Shown piece after piece: positions 26,935-36,511 of a stretch of 64,000 nt of DNA. Source of the DNA: Elusimicrobiota bacterium (lineage in GTDB: Bacteria > Elusimicrobiota > Elusimicrobia > Elusimicrobiales > UBA9959); the NCBI GenBank assembly GCA_009773155.1, contig WOVA01000003.1, positions 1 to 64,000 of the forward strand, given 5' to 3'. How positions within the stretch are numbered: the first letter of the stretch is position 1; each line of letters opens with the position of its first letter. A program made the position numbers and the translations under genes. The notes below the pieces were generated by a model. That model made no database searches. It was not told the DNA's origin and saw only the letters and a program-made list of their open reading frames with translations.

Positions 26935-29136
26935 TCATCCCTTGGAGGTCAGGTTGAAAGACTGGTCCCAGTCCCTGGGCGGTTCCTTGGCGTAAACCTC
27001 GGCCGTCTCGATATAGTACTGCGACGGTCCGTCCCCGGGCCGGGCGGCCAGGGCGGCCTTGAAATCCTTTATCGAGGCCTTGTAATCGCCCTTGTAGAAC
27101 TTTTCCATGCCGGCCTCGTAGTTCTTCAGCAGCTCTTTCACGTCGGCCGGGGCCTCCCCTTTGCGGGCGAAGGGCTCGTAAACCTTCACCGGGATCACTT
27201 TGCCGACCACGCGTATGCTGCCCAGGTAGCGGTGGTCGAACTGGTCCCTGAGGTCCGAGAAAGTATACTCGCTGGCCATGATCCTGGAGTGGAAGAATTT
27301 ATTGGCGCCCTCCAGCCTGGAAGCCAGGTTCACCGAGTCGCCCATCACGGTGTAGGAAAGGCGCGTGCGCGAGCCCATGTTGCCTACGACCATCGACCCG
27401 GAATTGAGGCCTATCCGGCACGAGGGCTTGATCTCGAACTGCGTCAGTTCCCTGTTGAGGCGCGCCATCTCCGACTGGCAGTCCACCGCCGCCAGGACCG
27501 CAAGCCTCCGGTGGTCCTTCTGGTCCAGCGGCGCGTTCCAGAACGCCATGATGCAGTCGCCTATGTACTTATCCACCACGCCGTCGTTCTTGAGCACTAC
27601 GTCGGTCAGGGCGGAGAGATATTCGTTGAGCAGCTGCGTCAGCTGCTCCGGAGGCAGCTTCTCCGACATCGTAGTGAAGCCGGCAATGTCCAGGAAGAAG
27701 GCCGTCATGTCGCGCTTCTCGCCGCCGAGGGAGAGCTTGGACGGGTCCCTGGTGATGACATCCACCACTTTGGGCGAGAGGTACTGCCCGAAAGTGCTTT
27801 TGATCCATTTCTTCTCCCTGTTCTCCATGAGGGCCTTGTGCACCGTAATGAAGACGAAGGGGAAGAAGAGGCTTATGGCCACCGTAGAGAAAGCGAACTC
27901 GTAGAGTTTGTGGAGCATGTAGTGGTCGAGGACCAGCAGGAAGAAGAGGAGCCCCACGGCGACAAGGGTCGTAGCGGTGACGGAGTATTTCCTGAGCCAG
28001 ATCGGGGTCCATATCGCGAGAAGACAGAGGAGGAGCAGGACCGGAGCGCGGACGGGCGTCAGGAAGTCGTCGTTGAGCATGTTGTCCAGGGCGTTGGCGT
28101 GCACCTCTACCCCGGGCAGGTTGGGCATGAACGGCGACGGATAGTGGTCGTAGGCTCCTATCGCGGTCGAGCCTACCATTATGATGCCGCCCTTTACGGC
28201 CTCCTTCTCCTCCCTGGAGAGGCGGCCCTCCAGGATGTCGAGAAAAGAGATGTACCGGTAGAGGGAGTAGGTAGTGGGGCGGGTCTTGAACTCCTCCTGC
28301 TCTTTCCGGGACCAGCCGGGATGCGAGTACCTGGTCTTCGGATACCTGTAGTTTATCAGCCGCGGGAAATCGGGGTCCGCTTCGCCGCCGAACTTGCGCC
28401 ATACTTCCGGCAGTGAAAGCCCGGTATAGGCCGCGTAGGCGGAGGCGGCCAGGCCCGGAAGGGGACTGACCCCGCATTCCGTCTCGGGGCAGGAGGTATT
28501 GAGGCCCTTCTCGTACGCGTTCTCGTAGCCGAACTGGGGGTCGAAAAGGTAAATATGCTTGACCTTGTTGCCCTTGTCCACCGTCAGGTCCATATTCGGG
28601 ATGGCCACGTACCGGCTGGCCTGGTCCAGGCCCTTGATAGGCAGCTGGAAAGAGTTGTTCCAGCGGTCCAGGTGCATAAGGTTTATGACATTGCCCGCTT
28701 TTTCGGCCGACCGGACGAAAGCGGCGTCGCTCCCGGGGCGGGCTTTGTCGGGGTCGAAGATCATGACGTCCATCACTATGACCTTGGCCCCCAGAGCGTT
28801 GAGTTTTTCGAAAAGCCGTCCGTAATACTTGCGGGGGAAAGGGTAGCCCAGTTCGTTGAGGGTGTGATTGTCTATGGCGGCTATGCTGATGCGGGGATCC
28901 GCGGGACGGTTGAACATTTTTCCCAGGCCGTACTCATAAGACTTCTCTTCGAGGAATAACGTGGAAAGATGGTAGGGGAGAGTGACCCGGAAATCCATCC
29001 ACAGGTTGTTTATCCCGCGCAGCCAGCCCCCGGTAAGCGTTACGAAAACCTGGAACATCAGCGTGAACGCGATAAGGGCCGAAAAGACGGCTCCGAACGT
29101 ATATATCGCTTTCTTGTTTTCGGTGGAAACTTTCAT
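26935..29136 (-). CDS. class III adenylate/guanylate cyclase with CHASE2 sensor and TPR tail
   Basis: The 733-residue protein has an N-terminal transmembrane helix, a large periplasmic CHASE2 domain (about residues 50-330, with DPRISIAAID and GGIIMVGST), three transmembrane helices around 345-420, a class III cyclase domain with both metal aspartates (FLDIAGFT and GDCIMAFW) and MGDSVNLASRLE, then a short TPR-like tail. It would make cAMP or a related nucleotide in response to an extracytoplasmic signal. ATG at 29136 is chosen because GGGAG lies four bases upstream. It follows the histidine kinase gene in the same transcript. Confidence 0.88.
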   Translation of the reverse strand: MKVSTENKKAIYTFGAVFSALIAFTLMFQVFVTLTGGWLRGINNLWMDFRVTLPYHLSTLFLEEKSYEYGLGKMFNRPADPRISIAAIDNHTLNELGYPFPRKYYGRLFEKLNALGAKVIVMDVMIFDPDKARPGSDAAFVRSAEKAGNVINLMHLDRWNNSFQLPIKGLDQASRYVAIPNMDLTVDKGNKVKHIYLFDPQFGYENAYEKGLNTSCPETECGVSPLPGLAASAYAAYTGLSLPEVWRKFGGEADPDFPRLINYRYPKTRYSHPGWSRKEQEEFKTRPTTYSLYRYISFLDILEGRLSREEKEAVKGGIIMVGSTAIGAYDHYPSPFMPNLPGVEVHANALDNMLNDDFLTPVRAPVLLLLCLLAIWTPIWLRKYSVTATTLVAVGLLFFLLVLDHYMLHKLYEFAFSTVAISLFFPFVFITVHKALMENREKKWIKSTFGQYLSPKVVDVITRDPSKLSLGGEKRDMTAFFLDIAGFTTMSEKLPPEQLTQLLNEYLSALTDVVLKNDGVVDKYIGDCIMAFWNAPLDQKDHRRLAVLAAVDCQSEMARLNRELTQFEIKPSCRIGLNSGSMVVGNMGSRTRLSYTVMGDSVNLASRLEGANKFFHSRIMASEYTFSDLRDQFDHRYLGSIRVVGKVIPVKVYEPFARKGEAPADVKELLKNYEAGMEKFYKGDYKASIKDFKAALAARPGDGPSQYYIETAEVYAKEPPRDWDQSFNLTSKG

Positions 29137-29173
29137 CTTTCTCCCTTTGGGACCCCCGGATAATATTATTTTA

Positions 29174-31189
29174 TTACAGGGCACGAGGCAAGAAAACCCG
29201 GAACACCCCGCCTTTCCCCGCCTCCGCCCTGATGGTCCCGCCGTGCAGTGCTACGATCCTTTTGACTATGGCCAGGCCCAGGCCGAAGCCGGGCTTGTCG
29301 GAGCCCTTGGCCCTGGAGTACTTGTCGAAGACGCTTTCCAGCTCCCCCTCCGGTATGCCGGGGCCCGTATCCGCGACCACGAACTCCGCGCCGCCTTCGG
29401 CCGGCGCTGCCGAGACCGAGACCTTCCCCCCCCCGGGGGTGAACTTCAGGGCGTTGGAGAGGAGGTTCTCGAGCAGACGCTCCAGCATCTTCCTGTCGCC
29501 GCTGATGGACAGATCTTCCGGAACCGACACCTCCAGCGCCACGCCCCTCTCCTCGAAAAGATGCCGGAAGCGGGCGGAGGCCGTTCCGGCGAGAGCCGCG
29601 GCCGGGAAGGTCTCCTTCTCCAGCCTGACGCTGCCGCTCTCCATGCGGGAGATGTCCAGGATATTCTCCAGCAGCTCGAAAATGCGGGCGCTGGACGACT
29701 TTATCTCCGTCAGGCGGCCGGCCTTCTCCGCGTCGCCTGAGAGGGACTTCTCCAGCAGGCGTATGTGGCCCTGCATGGACAGCAGCGGCGCGCGCAGGTC
29801 GTGCGCCACCGAGTGGAAAAAGTCGTCCTTCATGGCCTGAAGCTGCCGCTCGGCGGTGACGTCGCGCAGCAGGATGAACATGGCCGGCTTCTGCTTCCTG
29901 GGCGAGAGCACCTGTATATTCACGCGGAACCAGAGCGCCTCGCCCGCGGGATTGGCCAGGCTTATAACCTCCCCCTTCGTCGCCCGGAGCTTGACGATAT
30001 CGCTTATCTTCAGGCGGTTAGCCTCGTCCGAACCGCCGGCGGGGCCCAGCCCCAGCAGCGAGCGGGCGCGCGCGTTGGCGTAGACCAGCTCCCCCCGCAG
30101 GTCGCAGAGTATCATCGCGTCGTGCAGCAGGCTGATAAGGAGGTCGGTCTTCTGCTTCTCCTCCAGGACCTTCTCCACCTGCATCTCCTGGTAGCGGTCC
30201 ACCTCCCGCATCATGGCGTTGAAGGCCTTGAGCAGCTCGGCGAATTCCCTTATACCGGTGTCTTCACTTACGGGCTCCTTGAAGTTCTGTCCGGTGACCC
30301 TGGCGGCGCCGGCCATCAGTTCCCCGACGGGGCCGATCAGGCGGCGGCTGAGCAGCAGCGCGGAAAAATAGAAGACCGTGGAGATGGCAAGGAGGAAGAA
30401 TACTATGAGCGAGGTTATGAGATTGATGCCGCGGAAGGCGTCGTGCCGGGCCTGCAGGGTGACCGCCATCAGGTCGAAGCCCGGAACGGGGCTGAAAGCG
30501 CCGATATAGGCGGCGCCCCTGGCGGCGATGCCGGCGGAATAGCGGGCCTCTCCGGAGAAAAGGTCCTTGAGCGCGTCGGGATCGACCGGCGGCACGCCGG
30601 ACGGGGAGCCGAAAAGCCCGCCGGAAGAGTCGGCCAGGTAAACCCCGCCGGCGGAACCTATACGCTGGCGGCCCAGCAGGGCGAAGATTTCGCGCAGGTC
30701 CACGGCGGCGAAGAACCAGCGCCCGCCTTCCAGCGGGTAAAAGAGGTGGCAGACAGGGAGGTCATAGACCAGCTCGAAGTTGCCGAAAACGGGTTTCCCC
30801 GACGACGCCGCGGAGGAAAAGAGATGGCTCCCCGAAAAATCCAGTTCCCCGAAAAGCCTTTTAGCCTGAAAAGTCCCGTCCTTGTGCAGCTCCCTTCCCT
30901 GGCCGTCCAGTACGGCCGCCAGGGCGAAGCGCCCCTGCCGTCCCAGCGCCGAGGAGACCAGTTTTTTTTCGTCCTTCCCGGCGGAGGAGGCGAGCCAGGA
31001 GACCTCCTTGACCAGCGCCTCCAGGTGGGCGGCGGCCGCCACGCCGGCCATCCCGGAGAGGCTCTGGTGCAGCGTGAGGACGTTCTCCTTGGCGACGGAC
31101 TGGTAGTAAAAGAGAAAGCCGCCGGTAGGGATTATCGGTATCAGGCCTATGCCGAATATTATCAGTAGGAGGCGGTTGAATAAGGTCAC
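29174..31189 (-). CDS. membrane sensor histidine kinase (Cache-HAMP-PAS-HisKA-HATPase)
   Basis: The 671-residue kinase has a transmembrane helix at residues 7-30, a periplasmic Cache-like sensor to about 280, a second helix (~265-290), HAMP, a PAS region, the phospho-acceptor HDLRAP, and the ATP-binding boxes NLLSNALKF (N), DTGPGIP (G1) and GLGLAIVKRI (G2). It lacks a receiver. No response regulator is adjacent; the nearest is at 46348. It lies between etfA and the CHASE2 cyclase, so the two sensors are probably expressed together. Confidence 0.88.
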   Translation of the reverse strand: MTLFNRLLLIIFGIGLIPIIPTGGFLFYYQSVAKENVLTLHQSLSGMAGVAAAAHLEALVKEVSWLASSAGKDEKKLVSSALGRQGRFALAAVLDGQGRELHKDGTFQAKRLFGELDFSGSHLFSSAASSGKPVFGNFELVYDLPVCHLFYPLEGGRWFFAAVDLREIFALLGRQRIGSAGGVYLADSSGGLFGSPSGVPPVDPDALKDLFSGEARYSAGIAARGAAYIGAFSPVPGFDLMAVTLQARHDAFRGINLITSLIVFFLLAISTVFYFSALLLSRRLIGPVGELMAGAARVTGQNFKEPVSEDTGIREFAELLKAFNAMMREVDRYQEMQVEKVLEEKQKTDLLISLLHDAMILCDLRGELVYANARARSLLGLGPAGGSDEANRLKISDIVKLRATKGEVISLANPAGEALWFRVNIQVLSPRKQKPAMFILLRDVTAERQLQAMKDDFFHSVAHDLRAPLLSMQGHIRLLEKSLSGDAEKAGRLTEIKSSSARIFELLENILDISRMESGSVRLEKETFPAAALAGTASARFRHLFEERGVALEVSVPEDLSISGDRKMLERLLENLLSNALKFTPGGGKVSVSAAPAEGGAEFVVADTGPGIPEGELESVFDKYSRAKGSDKPGFGLGLAIVKRIVALHGGTIRAEAGKGGVFRVFLPRAL

Positions 31190-31210
31190 AAAAAGCCGGT
31201 GGCCCGGACG

Positions 31211-32413
31211 CTATTTCCCCTTCTTCTTCAGCGAATCTATCAGTTTCGGCAGTATCTCGTGCACGTCGCCGACCACGCCGTGCCCGGCGACGTTGAAGAT
31301 CGGGGCGTTGGGGTCCTTGTTGACCGCGACGATGATGTCCGAGGCCTTCATGCCGACTATGTGCTGCACCGCGCCCGAGATGCCGCAGGCCAGGTAGAGC
31401 TTGGGCGAGACCGTGGTGCCGCTCTGGCCGACCTGGTGGGTCTTATCCTTGAGGCCCATGTCCACCGCGGCGCGGGAGGCGCCGACCACGCCGCCGAGCA
31501 GCGCGGAGAGGTCCTCCAGGAGCCTGAACTTTTCCTTCGTCTTGAGGCCGCGCCCGCCGGAGACTATCACGCGGGCCTCGTCGATCCTGGTGCCGGCCTT
31601 GTCGTGGGCCAGTTTGCGTTCGAGAACCTTCACGCGGCGGAGCCCTTTGTCTATCTTTATCTCCTCGCGCACCACGATGGCCGTGCGGCCGGGGCGCGGC
31701 TCGTCTATCTTCATGACATTGGGGCGCACGGTGGCCATCTGCGGCCTGGAGGTGGGGCTGAGGATGTCCGCCATGATATTGCCGCCGAAGGCCGGGCGGC
31801 TCTGCACCAGCAGCCCGTCGCGTATCGCCAGGGCGGTGCAGTCGGCCGTCAGGCCGACATAGATCGAGGCGGCCACGCGCGGCGCCAGGTCGCGGCCCTG
31901 TATCGAGGCCGGGTAGAGCATGACCGAGGGTTTATGGCGGTTGATTATCCCGATGACGGCGGTGGAGAAGATGTCGGTATTGTATTCGAAGAACTCCGGG
32001 TGCTCGGAGAGATAGACCTTGTCGGCGCCGTACTCGCCCAGTTCCTTTTCCCAGCCGTGGTTCTTTTCGGCGATGAGAACGGCGCAGAGTTCCTGGCCTA
32101 GCTCGTCGGCCAGCCTCCTGCCGGCGGAGAGAAGCTCCAGCGTGACGGGACGTACCTTTTTGCCGTGGCCGCCGGGTACGTCCATGAGCTCCACGTAGAC
32201 CCAGACGCCCTTGTAGGAGGAAAGGTCCCTGCGCGCGGAAGCCTCCTCGCGGTTGATGGTTATGGCCTTGACCGGGCAGACCTGCACGCAGGCGCCGCAG
32301 AGGGTGCAGGCCTCGTTTATGACGGCCAGCCTGTCCACCATCTGTACGGCGGCGAAGGGGCATACCGGCACGCATTTACCGCAGCCTATGCATTTCTTGG
32401 AAACTTCTATCAT
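31211..32413 (-). CDS. etfA: electron transfer flavoprotein alpha subunit with N-terminal 2[4Fe-4S] ferredoxin domain
   Basis: The 400-residue protein begins with two CxxCxxCxxxC clusters (C8-C18 and C36-C46), followed by EtfA proper with the C-terminal FAD-binding region (SGGRGL, VGASRAAVD, QVGQSGTTVSPKLY, GISGAVQH). Ferredoxin-extended EtfA proteins occur in anaerobes, some of them in complexes that bifurcate electrons. It pairs with etfB and the acyl-CoA dehydrogenase upstream. Whether it links to ferredoxin or merely wires electrons is not decidable from sequence alone. Confidence 0.92.
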   Translation of the reverse strand: MIEVSKKCIGCGKCVPVCPFAAVQMVDRLAVINEACTLCGACVQVCPVKAITINREEASARRDLSSYKGVWVYVELMDVPGGHGKKVRPVTLELLSAGRRLADELGQELCAVLIAEKNHGWEKELGEYGADKVYLSEHPEFFEYNTDIFSTAVIGIINRHKPSVMLYPASIQGRDLAPRVAASIYVGLTADCTALAIRDGLLVQSRPAFGGNIMADILSPTSRPQMATVRPNVMKIDEPRPGRTAIVVREEIKIDKGLRRVKVLERKLAHDKAGTRIDEARVIVSGGRGLKTKEKFRLLEDLSALLGGVVGASRAAVDMGLKDKTHQVGQSGTTVSPKLYLACGISGAVQHIVGMKASDIIVAVNKDPNAPIFNVAGHGVVGDVHEILPKLIDSLKKKGK

Positions 32414-32454
32414 ATTCGGTTAGTTCTCCTTGGAAGATCGCGGCCAGGGGGCTT

Positions 32455-33246
32455 TTAGTCTCCTATGAACTGGCCCTTGCGCATTATCGCCAGGATGTGT
32501 TCCGCGGCCTCATGCGGGGAGCCGGTGAACATCTCGGCCTTGTCGCGCTGCGGCGGCGGGTAGATCCGTGAGACCTGGGTCGGCGAGCCTTTAAGTCCGA
32601 GGTAATGTTTCTCGGCCCCGATATCTTCGGCCGTCCAGACATGGTAAGGCTTCTTCGAGGAACCGTGGATCTCCGGGAAGGAGGGCCAACGCGGGCGGAA
32701 CTCCCGGGGAACCAGGACGGTGAACAGCACGGGCGGACGCGCCTCCACTATCTCGTGACCGCCGTCTATGTGGCGGCGGGCTATAAAATTCTTCCCTTCG
32801 ATATCGACATGCTCACAGAAGGTGACCTGCGGTATGCCCAGCTGCTGGGCTATGCCGGGGCCGGTCTGGGCCGTATCGCCGTCTATGGCCTGCATGCCGC
32901 AGAAGATGGCGTCGGTCTTGCCGATCTTCGCGATGCCTTTTGCCAGGGCGTAGGAGGTGGACCAGGTGTCGGAGCCGGCGAAGGCCATGTCCGAGAGCAG
33001 CACGCCCTCGTCGGCGCCCAGCGCCAGGCCCAGCTGCACTACGCTGCGGGCCTGCGGCGGGCCCATCGAGATCACGGTCACGCGGCCGCCGTACGCCTTC
33101 TTCAGCTTCAGGGCGTTCTCCAGCGCGGCGTGGTCGTAGGGATTTATGATGCTCGGCACCCCGGCCCTTATGAGGTGGCCCGTCTCCGGGTTTATCTTCA
33201 CCTCCGTCGAATCGGGGACCTGCTTGACGCAGACGACTATGTTCAT
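32455..33246 (-). CDS. etfB: electron transfer flavoprotein beta subunit
   Basis: The 263-residue EtfB starts with VVCVKQVPD and has NPYDHAALENAL, the nucleotide-binding GxxAIDGDTAQTGPGIAQQLG motif and the EARPPVLFTV segment. The ATG at 33246 has AAGGAGCG upstream. It heterodimerises with EtfA. It lies between the acyl-CoA dehydrogenase and etfA with short gaps, forming a complete dehydrogenase-ETF unit. Confidence 0.93.
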   Translation of the reverse strand: MNIVVCVKQVPDSTEVKINPETGHLIRAGVPSIINPYDHAALENALKLKKAYGGRVTVISMGPPQARSVVQLGLALGADEGVLLSDMAFAGSDTWSTSYALAKGIAKIGKTDAIFCGMQAIDGDTAQTGPGIAQQLGIPQVTFCEHVDIEGKNFIARRHIDGGHEIVEARPPVLFTVLVPREFRPRWPSFPEIHGSSKKPYHVWTAEDIGAEKHYLGLKGSPTQVSRIYPPPQRDKAEMFTGSPHEAAEHILAIMRKGQFIGD

Positions 33247-33266
33247 CGGTCGCTCCTTGGAAAAGG

Positions 33267-34907
33267 CTACTTCGCCTTGAAAGTTGTCTTGAGCCCGGCC
33301 GCGGCCAGGTCCATGTCGGCTATCAGGCCTTTCTGGGCCTCCTGCACGGCCGGCAGGTTCACCGCCGCGTCCAGCCCGGACGAATTGTCGGAGGCGCCCA
33401 GCACCAGCGCCAGTCCCTCGACGGCCAGCGTCAGCGCGGCCTCGCGGGCATAGACGCGCGACAGCGCCTTGTAGATAGCGGCGTCGAAGCGCACGCTGTC
33501 GGGATACCTGCCCGGCGCGGAGGCGCGCGCGAAGCAGGCGGCGGTCTCGGCCAGGGCTATCAGCCGGCCCAGCTTGAACGTGACGTGCTGGTGCCGGGTC
33601 AGCTTCTGGACGCGGCACTCCTCCATGACGGCCGCCAGCGCGCGCAGCGCGAGGCCGGCGGCATAGGCGCCGCAGTCGTGGGTGTCCGTGTGAAGCCTGT
33701 CCATCCCGTCGGCCATGTCCAGATGGTACCTGCCGCGGCTCTTGAGATGCTCCTGCCAGCGGCCGCGGTAGATGGTCATCTCCATGATCTCGCTGGTGCC
33801 CTCGTAGATGCAGGTGATCTTGATGTCCCGCTTTATCTTCTCGACGGGGAAGTCGCGGGTGTAGCCGTAGCCGCCCAGCGCCTGGATGGCGTCCTCGGCG
33901 GCCTTGTTGCCGTTCTCGGTGGCGGAATACTTGGCGATGGCGCCCTCGGTCTGCAGGCCGTGCCCGCCGCCGTCGAGGCGGTTGGCGGTGTATTCGATAT
34001 ATGCCCGGGCGGCCTCCAGCCGCGCCGCGTGCGGGACTATGAGTTTATGAGTGTAGCCCTGCTTGTCGCTCAGCGGGCCGCCGGCCTGTATGCGCTGCTG
34101 GCTGTAGCGTATGGCCTGTTCCAGCGCCTCCCAGCCCGCGCCGAGGCCGAAGGCCGCGACCATCAGGCGGGTGTAGCCGAAGACGGCCTGCGCCTGCATG
34201 AGGCCCTTCCCCTCCTCGAGGCCGATCAGGTTCTCGGCGGGCACGTAGACATTGTCCAGCGCCAGCGCGGCGGTGTTGGAGAGGCGTATGCCGTGCTTGT
34301 CCTCGTGCTTGTTGGGGGAGAAGCCCTCCATGTCCCGCTCGACTATGAACCAGGACGGGCCGCCGGGGGCCATCGCGAGCACCGTGTAGAGATGGGCCAC
34401 GCCGCCGTTGGAGATCCACTGCTTGTTGCCCGTGATGCGGTAGCCGGCGATCTTCCCGTTCTTCACCACGTGCTCGGCGCGGGTGCGCAGGTTGATCAGG
34501 TCGCTGCCGGCGTCGGCCTCGGTGGCGGCGTAGGCGACCAGCAGGTTCTCCCTGGCTATCCTGTTGAGCCACTTGTTCTTCTGCTCCTGCGTGCCGCCCA
34601 CGTTCACGGGGTCGGTGCCCAGGAACGTGGCGAAGACGCCGGTGGCGATGCCCAGGTCTATGCGGGCCAGGGCCTCGCAGACGCGGCAGATGTCGTAGGT
34701 GCCGCCGGAGACGCCGCCGTACTCCTCGGGGATCATCAGCAGGTGCACGCCCAGCACGGCCGGGTCGTACATCTCTTTGAGTATCTCCGCCGGGAATTCG
34801 TTGGCGTGGTCCAGTTCCCGTATGACGTCGTAGGGCAGCCGCCTTTTGGCGTACTCCCTAAGGCTGTCGAGGACCAGTCCCCGTGAAATAGCGTCCATGC
34901 TGGGCAT
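33267..34907 (-). CDS. acyl-CoA dehydrogenase
   Basis: The 546-residue flavoprotein has the FAD/substrate loops TEADAGSDL and KQWISNGG, RDFPVEKIKRD and the catalytic Glu in IYEGTSEIMEM. The ~150-residue C-terminal extension beyond the core is seen in some anaerobe acyl-CoA dehydrogenases. It is followed by etfB and etfA, its electron acceptor. Glutaryl-CoA or short-chain acyl-CoA are possible substrates. The location just after ftcD suggests coupling of glutamate or amino-acid breakdown to acyl-CoA oxidation or crotonyl-CoA reduction, but this is inference. Confidence 0.88.
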   Translation of the reverse strand: MPSMDAISRGLVLDSLREYAKRRLPYDVIRELDHANEFPAEILKEMYDPAVLGVHLLMIPEEYGGVSGGTYDICRVCEALARIDLGIATGVFATFLGTDPVNVGGTQEQKNKWLNRIARENLLVAYAATEADAGSDLINLRTRAEHVVKNGKIAGYRITGNKQWISNGGVAHLYTVLAMAPGGPSWFIVERDMEGFSPNKHEDKHGIRLSNTAALALDNVYVPAENLIGLEEGKGLMQAQAVFGYTRLMVAAFGLGAGWEALEQAIRYSQQRIQAGGPLSDKQGYTHKLIVPHAARLEAARAYIEYTANRLDGGGHGLQTEGAIAKYSATENGNKAAEDAIQALGGYGYTRDFPVEKIKRDIKITCIYEGTSEIMEMTIYRGRWQEHLKSRGRYHLDMADGMDRLHTDTHDCGAYAAGLALRALAAVMEECRVQKLTRHQHVTFKLGRLIALAETAACFARASAPGRYPDSVRFDAAIYKALSRVYAREAALTLAVEGLALVLGASDNSSGLDAAVNLPAVQEAQKGLIADMDLAAAGLKTTFKAK

Positions 34908-34922
34908 CTTTTACCTCTCCCT

Positions 34923-36410
34923 TTAAGCTTTGACGGCGCTTACGCTCTCTATGAAGGAGCGGGCGTCCCCGGCCAGGCGGGCGGCCAGTTCCTTGTCGTC
35001 GAGCGACTCGGCGTTGATGAAAACGTTCTCCGTCGCGCCCTTCACCGCCGCTTCCAGCAGGTAGAGGGCGCTGCGGTAATCAGAGATGACGTGGGACGAG
35101 ACGTCGCCGCACCGGCGCAGTTCGGCGGCGGCCTCCGCGGCCAGGCGCGCGGTCCGGAGCGGCACCTCGGCGGCGTACCTGAGCGCCTCCTGCATCTTCG
35201 ATTTGCGCTCGGGATTGTCCCTGGGCGTCTTCATGGCCGTCATGAAGGCGTCGAACGAGGCGGCGTCCTCGGCCACGCAGGCCTGCAGGTCGCCGCGCAG
35301 CTGCCCGAGCCGGGAGTGCAGCGCGGTCAGGCCGGGCTTCTTTGACTCCTCGAGCTTCTTGCCGCGCAGCGTGATGCCGGCGGCCATCTGTCCAAGGGAG
35401 CAGCCCATCGCGCCGGCTATAGCGGCAGCGCTGCCGCCGCCCGGCGTCGGGTCGGTATTGGCCAGCGCGTCGACCAGCAAGTTGGCGCCGGACTGCCAGG
35501 AACCCAGCAGCTTGAGCAGCTTGGTCTCCAGCACCTGGGTCTCCTTGTCGAAACCCTGTACTTTCAGAGATTCCACGGCGTAGTCGGTCAGCGCCTCCTG
35601 AGTGGTCAGGCCGATAAGCTCGGTGCCGGTGATCTCGATGCCCCTGGGGTCGAGGTCCTTGCGCATCTCGTCGAGAGCGCGCTTGATCGAGGTGGTCCTG
35701 TAATCGGTGAGCACCGTGGACATCTGTACCTGGCCCTTGCTCTCCAGGAAGATCTCCTTGGCGCGCAGCGCCGGCAGGCCGCCGCCGGTGGTGCGTATCT
35801 TCTTGGCCAGGACCTTGGCGAACTCCATGTCGGTGGTGGCCAGGTTGACGTTGAAATTGATGATCTGGTTGCGCGCGCCGACGGCCATGGCGCCGGCGGT
35901 CGGGTGTATCCTGTTGGGCCCGAAATCAGGCACGCGCTCGGGGTCCTTGCCTATGACTTCACGCAGCCCCTCGAACTGACCCTTGCGGACTTTTGCCAGG
36001 TCGCGGCGGTGGTCGACGCGGGCGGCCTTGTCGTAGAGATACACCGGTATGCCCAGTTCGCGGCCGATGCGCTCTCCGGCCTTCCCGGCCAGCGTCACGC
36101 AGTCCTCGATGGTCGAATCCATGACCGGGATGAACGGCGCCACGTCGGTAGCGCCCATGCGGGGATGCTCGCCCTTGTGCTGGTTGAGGTCTATGAGCTC
36201 GGAGGCTTTTTTGGTGACCGCGAACATAGCGTCGGCGGCGGTCTCCACCGGGGCTATGAAAGTGAGGACGGTACGGTTATGATCGGCGTCCTTCTCTACG
36301 TCCAGCACCAGCACGCCGGGCACGGCCCTGGCGGCGTCCACTATGGCGTTTATTTTGGAGAGGTCCCGGCCCTCGCTGAAATTCGGCACGCATTCCACGA
36401 ACTTGCTCAT
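34923..36410 (-). CDS. ftcD: bifunctional glutamate formiminotransferase / formiminotetrahydrofolate cyclodeaminase
   Basis: The 495-residue protein joins a formiminotransferase (residues 1 to about 300; VPNFSEGRD, HKGEHPRMGATDV) with a cyclodeaminase (about 310-495; DPTPGGGSAAA). It transfers the formimino group of formiminoglutamate to tetrahydrofolate, then releases ammonia to give methenyl-THF, completing histidine to glutamate. Fusion as in animals is seen in some bacteria. It heads the long minus-strand train and is preceded by a TATAAT box at 36451-36456 and by the candidate RNA. Confidence 0.95.
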   Translation of the reverse strand: MSKFVECVPNFSEGRDLSKINAIVDAARAVPGVLVLDVEKDADHNRTVLTFIAPVETAADAMFAVTKKASELIDLNQHKGEHPRMGATDVAPFIPVMDSTIEDCVTLAGKAGERIGRELGIPVYLYDKAARVDHRRDLAKVRKGQFEGLREVIGKDPERVPDFGPNRIHPTAGAMAVGARNQIINFNVNLATTDMEFAKVLAKKIRTTGGGLPALRAKEIFLESKGQVQMSTVLTDYRTTSIKRALDEMRKDLDPRGIEITGTELIGLTTQEALTDYAVESLKVQGFDKETQVLETKLLKLLGSWQSGANLLVDALANTDPTPGGGSAAAIAGAMGCSLGQMAAGITLRGKKLEESKKPGLTALHSRLGQLRGDLQACVAEDAASFDAFMTAMKTPRDNPERKSKMQEALRYAAEVPLRTARLAAEAAAELRRCGDVSSHVISDYRSALYLLEAAVKGATENVFINAESLDDKELAARLAGDARSFIESVSAVKA

Positions 36411-36450
36411 CTAAGCACCTCACTTCGGGAAATAGTCAAAGATATCAATA

Positions 36451-36456
36451 ATTATA
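36451..36456 (-). promoter_or_regulatory. possible ftcD minus-10 box
   Basis: TATAAT on the minus strand 41 bases upstream of the ftcD ATG. The minus-35 position is weak (about 36474-36479). It lies downstream of the terminator of the candidate RNA, so it could supply terminator-independent transcription of ftcD. Confidence 0.4.
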
Positions 36457-36486
36457 CTACTTGGCGGTTGCGGAAAGAAACCCGGG

Positions 36487-36504
36487 CTGGGGTCAGGACC
36501 CCAG
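36487..36504. repeat. perfect inverted repeat CTGGGGTC/GACCCCAG
   Basis: Two 8-base arms with a 2-base spacer lie between the RNA terminator and the ftcD minus-10. The GGGGTC/GACCCC core resembles the GGGGAC/GTCCCC ends of the inverted repeats at 47238 and 62838, but the similarity is short. Confidence 0.6.
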
Positions 36505-36511
36505 TATAATG

